DNA of 64,000 nt from Gammaproteobacteria bacterium (GTDB lineage: Bacteria > Pseudomonadota > Gammaproteobacteria > 21-64-14): NCBI GenBank assembly GCA_027013145.1, contig JALUXX010000053.1, forward strand, positions 1 to 64,000, read 5' to 3'. Below, piece by piece: positions 60,735 to 64,000 of the stretch (its first letter is position 1; each line of letters opens with the position of its first letter). Below the pieces are notes generated by a model. That model worked only from the letters and a program-made list of their open reading frames with translations. It was not told the DNA's origin and searched no databases. A program made the position numbers and the translations under genes.

Positions 60735-62990
60735 TCAGGGAACCGCCGCCTCCTCCTCGATCGCAAACCCGAGTCCTTCGCCCTCGAGCCGGACGCGGAC
60801 GTGGCCGCCGCCGGACAGGCGCCCGAACAGCAACTCCTCGGCCAGCGGCTTCTTGATGTTCTCCTGGATGACCCGCGCCATGGGGCGCGCGCCCATCTTC
60901 GGATCGTAACCGCGCTCGGCCAGCCAGGCACGGGCCTCGGCTTCGACCTCGAGCGTGACGCCCTTGTCCTGCAGTTGCGCCTCGAGTTCGTAGATGAACT
61001 TGTCGACGACATGCCCGATGGTCGCTGCATCCAGCCCCCGGAACTGGATCACCGCATCCAGGCGATTGCGGAACTCGGGGGTGAAGGTGCGGCGGATGAT
61101 CTCCATACCGTCCGCGCTGTGGTCCTGGGGCGTGAACCCGACCGACGGGCGGCTCATCTGCTCGGCCCCCGCATTGGTGGTCATCACCAGGATGACGTTG
61201 CGGAAGTCCGCCTTGCGGCCGTTGTTGTCGGTGAGCGTGCCGTGATCCATCACCTGCAGGAGCAGATTGAAGACGTCCGGGTGCGCCTTCTCGATCTCGT
61301 CGAGCAGCAGCACGGCGTGCGGCTGCTTGATAATTGCCTCAGTCAGCAACCCGCCCTGGTCGAAACCGACGTAGCCGGGCGGCGCGCCGATGAGACGCGA
61401 CACCGTGTGGCGCTCCATGTATTCGGACATGTCGAAGCGGACCAGCTCGATGCCCATGATGCGCGCGAGCTGGCGCGTCACCTCGGTCTTGCCCACGCCC
61501 GTGGGGCCGGCGAACAGGAAGGCGCCGATCGGCGTCTGCGGATTGCCGAGTCCGGAGCGGGCCATCTTGATGGCCGCGGCGAGGGTCTCGATCGCCGGGT
61601 CCTGGCCGAAGATGACCATCTTCAGGTCGCGCTCCAGCGTGCGCAGCACGTCCTTGTCGGAGGCCGACACGCTCTTGGGCGGGATACGGGCGATGCGCGC
61701 GACGATGTCCTCGATATCCCCCACCCCGACGGTCTTCTTGCGCCGCGACGGCGGCTGCAGGCGCTGGCGGGCGCCGGCCTCGTCGATCACGTCGATGGCC
61801 TTGTCCGGAAGATGGCGGTCGTTGATGTAGCGGTCGGACAACTCGGCCGCGGCGCGCAGGGCGCGCACCGAGTACTTGATGCTGTGATGTTCCTCGAAAC
61901 GACTCTTGAGCCCGCGCAGGATCTGCACCGTCTCCTCGACGGTGGGCTCGGAGATGTCGATCTTCTGGAAGCGTCGCGCGAGAGCCCGGTCCTTCTCGAA
62001 GATCCCGCGATACTCCTGGTAGGTGGTCGAACCGATGCACTTGAGTTCGCCCGAGGCGAGCATCGGCTTGATCAGGTTCGACGCATCCATGACCCCGCCC
62101 GAGGCCGCACCCGCACCGATGATGGTGTGGATCTCGTCGATGAACAGCACCGCCCCCGGCTCCTTGCGCAGTTGCGCAAGGACGCTCTTGATCCGCTTCT
62201 CGAAGTCGCCGCGATACTTGGTGCCGGCGACCAAAGTGCCCAGATCCAGGGCGTAGATGGTGCTGCCCCGGAGCACCTCGGGCACCTCACCGTCGACGAT
62301 CATCTTCGCCAGCCCCTCGGCGATCGCAGTCTTTCCCACCCCCGCCTCGCCGACGAAGAGCGGATTGTTCTTGCGCCGCCGGCACAGGATCTGGATCGTG
62401 CGTTCGATCTCCGCCCGGCGCCCGATCAACGGATCGATCTTGCCCTTGCGCGCGAGCTGATTCAGATTCGTGGCGAAGTTCTCCAGCGGACGCCGTGCCG
62501 TGTTCTCGGTGCCGACCTCCTCCTCGGGGCCTTCGGCGAGCGGATCCTCCTCGCCGTGAACCTTGGAGATGCCGTGCGAGATGTAGTTGACGACGTCCAG
62601 GCGCGTGATGTTCTGCTTGTTGAGGAAATAGACCGCCTGCGACTCCTGTTCGCTGAAGATCGCCACCAGGACATTGGCGCCGGTCACCTCCTTGTTACCG
62701 GCCGACTGCACGTGGAAGACGGCGCGTTGCAGCACCCGCTGGAAGGCGAGCGTTGGCTGCGTCTCGCGCGGGTCGTGGGGCGCGAGCAGGGGGGTCGTCT
62801 CCTCCAGGAACCCGCCGAGATCCTTCTTCAGCCGCTCCAGGTCGGCGCCGCAGGCGCGCAGGACCTCGGCGGCGGTGGGATTGTCGAGCAGGGCCAGGAG
62901 CAGGTGCTCCACCGTCATGAATTCATGCCGCTTGTCCCGCGCCTCCTTGAAGGCGAGGTTGAGGGTGAATTCCAGCTCCTTGCTCAACAT
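60735..62990 (-). CDS. clpA: ClpAP ATPase subunit ClpA
   Basis: A 751-residue AAA+ unfoldase. The N domain that binds ClpS ([20 protein letters not shown]) is followed by D1 (Walker [17 protein letters not shown]) and D2 (Walker [17 protein letters not shown]). The D2 C-terminal part ends with the expected [23 protein letters not shown] 62990 is used, not the longer extension. It degrades N-degron substrates brought by ClpS, encoded 112 bp upstream on the same strand. Confidence 0.97.
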   Translation of the reverse strand: MLSKELEFTLNLAFKEARDKRHEFMTVEHLLLALLDNPTAAEVLRACGADLERLKKDLGGFLEETTPLLAPHDPRETQPTLAFQRVLQRAVFHVQSAGNKEVTGANVLVAIFSEQESQAVYFLNKQNITRLDVVNYISHGISKVHGEEDPLAEGPEEEVGTENTARRPLENFATNLNQLARKGKIDPLIGRRAEIERTIQILCRRRKNNPLFVGEAGVGKTAIAEGLAKMIVDGEVPEVLRGSTIYALDLGTLVAGTKYRGDFEKRIKSVLAQLRKEPGAVLFIDEIHTIIGAGAASGGVMDASNLIKPMLASGELKCIGSTTYQEYRGIFEKDRALARRFQKIDISEPTVEETVQILRGLKSRFEEHHSIKYSVRALRAAAELSDRYINDRHLPDKAIDVIDEAGARQRLQPPSRRKKTVGVGDIEDIVARIARIPPKSVSASDKDVLRTLERDLKMVIFGQDPAIETLAAAIKMARSGLGNPQTPIGAFLFAGPTGVGKTEVTRQLARIMGIELVRFDMSEYMERHTVSRLIGAPPGYVGFDQGGLLTEAIIKQPHAVLLLDEIEKAHPDVFNLLLQVMDHGTLTDNNGRKADFRNVILVMTTNAGAEQMSRPSVGFTPQDHSADGMEIIRRTFTPEFRNRLDAVIQFRGLDAATIGHVVDKFIYELEAQLQDKGVTLEVEAEARAWLAERGYDPKMGARPMARVIQENIKKPLAEELLFGRLSGGGHVRVRLEGEGLGFAIEEEAAVP

Positions 62991-63102
62991 GGCTTCTACC
63001 TCATCGGCTACGTCGACCCGTACGGGCGGGCCGTCCCGCATGCAGACGCCTCGCGGCGGCGACTACACCGGCGGCCGCGAACCACGGGCGCGAAGGCGTC
63101 CG

Positions 63103-63423
63103 TCACGCCTCCTCCATGGTACACAGCAGCGGGTGCTGGTGCAGGCGTGAGAATTCGTTCACCTGTGAGACCTTGGTCTCGGCGATCTCGCGCGAGAACA
63201 CGCCGCACACGCCCTTGCCGCGCGTGTGCACGTGCAACATGATCTGCGTCGCCTTGGTGCGTCCCATGGCGAAGAACTGCTCCAGCACCTGCACGACGAA
63301 CTCCATCGGCGTGTAGTCGTCGTTCAGCAGCACGACCTTGTATAGGGGCGGGCGCTTGAGCTTCGGCCTCGCCTCCTCGACGATCAGTCCGTCGTCCGGA
63401 TTTGCGGTACCCGTGCGCGGCAT
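63103..63423 (-). CDS. clpS: ClpS adaptor
   Basis: A 106-residue N-recognin. The flexible N-terminus leads into [20 protein letters not shown] and [20 protein letters not shown], including the N-D-D motif and Met gate that bind bulky N-terminal residues. [20 protein letters not shown] follows. Upstream (63424-63736, 313 bp) there is no gene (cspD is absent); a TATAAT hexamer on the minus strand at 63622-63617 is the only promoter-like element I see. Confidence 0.97.
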   Translation of the reverse strand: MPRTGTANPDDGLIVEEARPKLKRPPLYKVVLLNDDYTPMEFVVQVLEQFFAMGRTKATQIMLHVHTRGKGVCGVFSREIAETKVSQVNEFSRLHQHPLLCTMEEA

Positions 63424-63736
63424 CTCGATTCAACCCAGCCGATCTTCCGTTGCGGTCGTTCATCCGCCTCGTCCCGCGATGCCGGAACCCGCGCGGGCAC
63501 GGCATTCGCACCGCCGCCGCCGAGGATCCCGGGCGCCCGCTCTACTCGTACCATATCCGCCGAACGCGCACAATGCGCGCGCCGGCGGCTTCCCCGCGGA
63601 GCCGACCGATGGCGAAATTATACTGCATTCCGGTACCGTCCCGCCGCCATCCCCCCGCGACCGTCCCGCATGCCCCCATATATCGGCGGCGGCGGCGAAA
63701 GGTGAAATCCCCCGCCGCTCCGCCGCCGTTACACGG

Positions 63737-64000
63737 CTACATGGCGCGCGCGACCGCCGCGGCGAAGGCGGAGCAGCTCAGCGCCCGCGCCCCTTCCATC
63801 TGCTCGGCCAGGTCGCGCGTAACGGTACGTGCGGCGATGGTGCGCTCGATTCCGCGCACGATCCGGTCGGCCGCCTCGGTCCAGCCGAGATGGCGCAGCA
63901 TCATTTCCGCGGAGAGGATCAGGGAGCCGGGGTTGGCGAGGTCCTTCCCCGCCAGGGCGGGCGCGGTGCCGTGGGTCGCCTCGAACAGGGCGACGGCGTC
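63737..64000 (-). CDS. icd: NADP isocitrate dehydrogenase, C-terminal 87 residues (runs off the window)
   Basis: Reading the minus strand inward from the window edge gives a frame with [20 protein letters not shown], then [20 protein letters not shown] and a TAG stop at 63739-63737. This is the conserved C-terminal part of NADP-type Icd, with the NADP-binding HGTAP segment. The 5' part lies beyond base 64000. Icd beside clpS-clpA is usual in gammaproteobacteria. Confidence 0.93.
   Translation of the reverse strand, partial: DAVALFEATHGTAPALAGKDLANPGSLILSAEMMLRHLGWTEAADRIVRGIERTIAARTVTRDLAEQMEGARALSCSAFAAAVARAM

Overview
The window reads as chromosome of a GC-rich sulfur-oxidising gammaproteobacterium. 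The best evidence is a complete reverse-type (oxidative) dissimilatory sulfite reductase operon, dsrABEFHCMKLJOPNR, with the oxidation-specific dsrE, dsrF, dsrH and dsrL genes. The surrounding housekeeping order is also gammaproteobacterial: icd-clpS-clpA-infA-bpt-aat-trxB-ftsK-lolA-rarA-crcB-serS-cysG on one side and yccA-tRNA-Ser(UGA) on the other. I cannot name the genus from sequence alone; a Chromatiales/Ectothiorhodospiraceae-like or related chemolithoautotroph fits.

Layout. 1-4.8 kb: a response regulator of the GacA/UvrY type with no phosphoacceptor Asp, a methyltransferase, two small membrane proteins, and a rimB-rimK-AstE-like operon. 4.9-5.4 kb: a non-coding stretch with an AT-rich island, a perfect 25-bp inverted repeat plus scattered copies, a duplicated tRNA 3' region and tRNA-Ser. 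5.6-9.1 kb: yccA, grxC, a detached dsrS with a translationally coupled partner, and a Sel1-repeat protein. 9.5-18.1 kb: an accessory block of conserved but mostly uncharacterised genes. It holds three different Fe(II)-dependent dioxygenases, a cysteine-less DsrC-like protein (RspA type), a Cas6/Cmx6-like protein with no CRISPR array nearby, and several small proteins. 18.6-31.6 kb: the dsr operon, with strong hairpins after dsrA, dsrB and dsrC. 31.8-34.1 kb: a NarX/NarL-like two-component pair whose kinase has lost the periplasmic sensor.

34-43 kb: an S24/LexA-like protein, an Atm1-like ABC exporter, a PhzF-like protein, an AI-2E family permease, the siroheme synthase gene cysG and nasA. 43-49 kb: nirD, nirB, a cytoplasmic NrtA-like protein (NasS candidate), nasT and mobA. 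The nas block has clear control signals: two sigma-54 promoters, two NtrC-like sites, and a leader with two A1-G4 hexaloop hairpins whose second hairpin overlaps a terminator. This is the layout expected for NasT (ANTAR) antitermination. 49-64 kb: serS, DUF190-crcB, rarA, lolA, ftsK, ald, trxB, a FemAB-like protein, the N-degron set aat-bpt-clpA-clpS with infA, and the 3' end of icd.

How it fits together. CysG makes siroheme for both DsrAB and NirB, and DsrN is thought to amidate it for DsrAB. DsrEFH passes sulfur to DsrC. DsrAB oxidises the sulfur to sulfite, and electrons leave through DsrL and the DsrMKJOP membrane complex. MobA supplies the molybdenum cofactor form for NasA, which with NirBD reduces nitrate to ammonium. 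In other gammaproteobacteria such as Pseudomonas (from memory) the tusDCB/tusE genes, relatives of dsrEFHC, lie between cysG and yccA. Here the dsr operon lies in that same interval.
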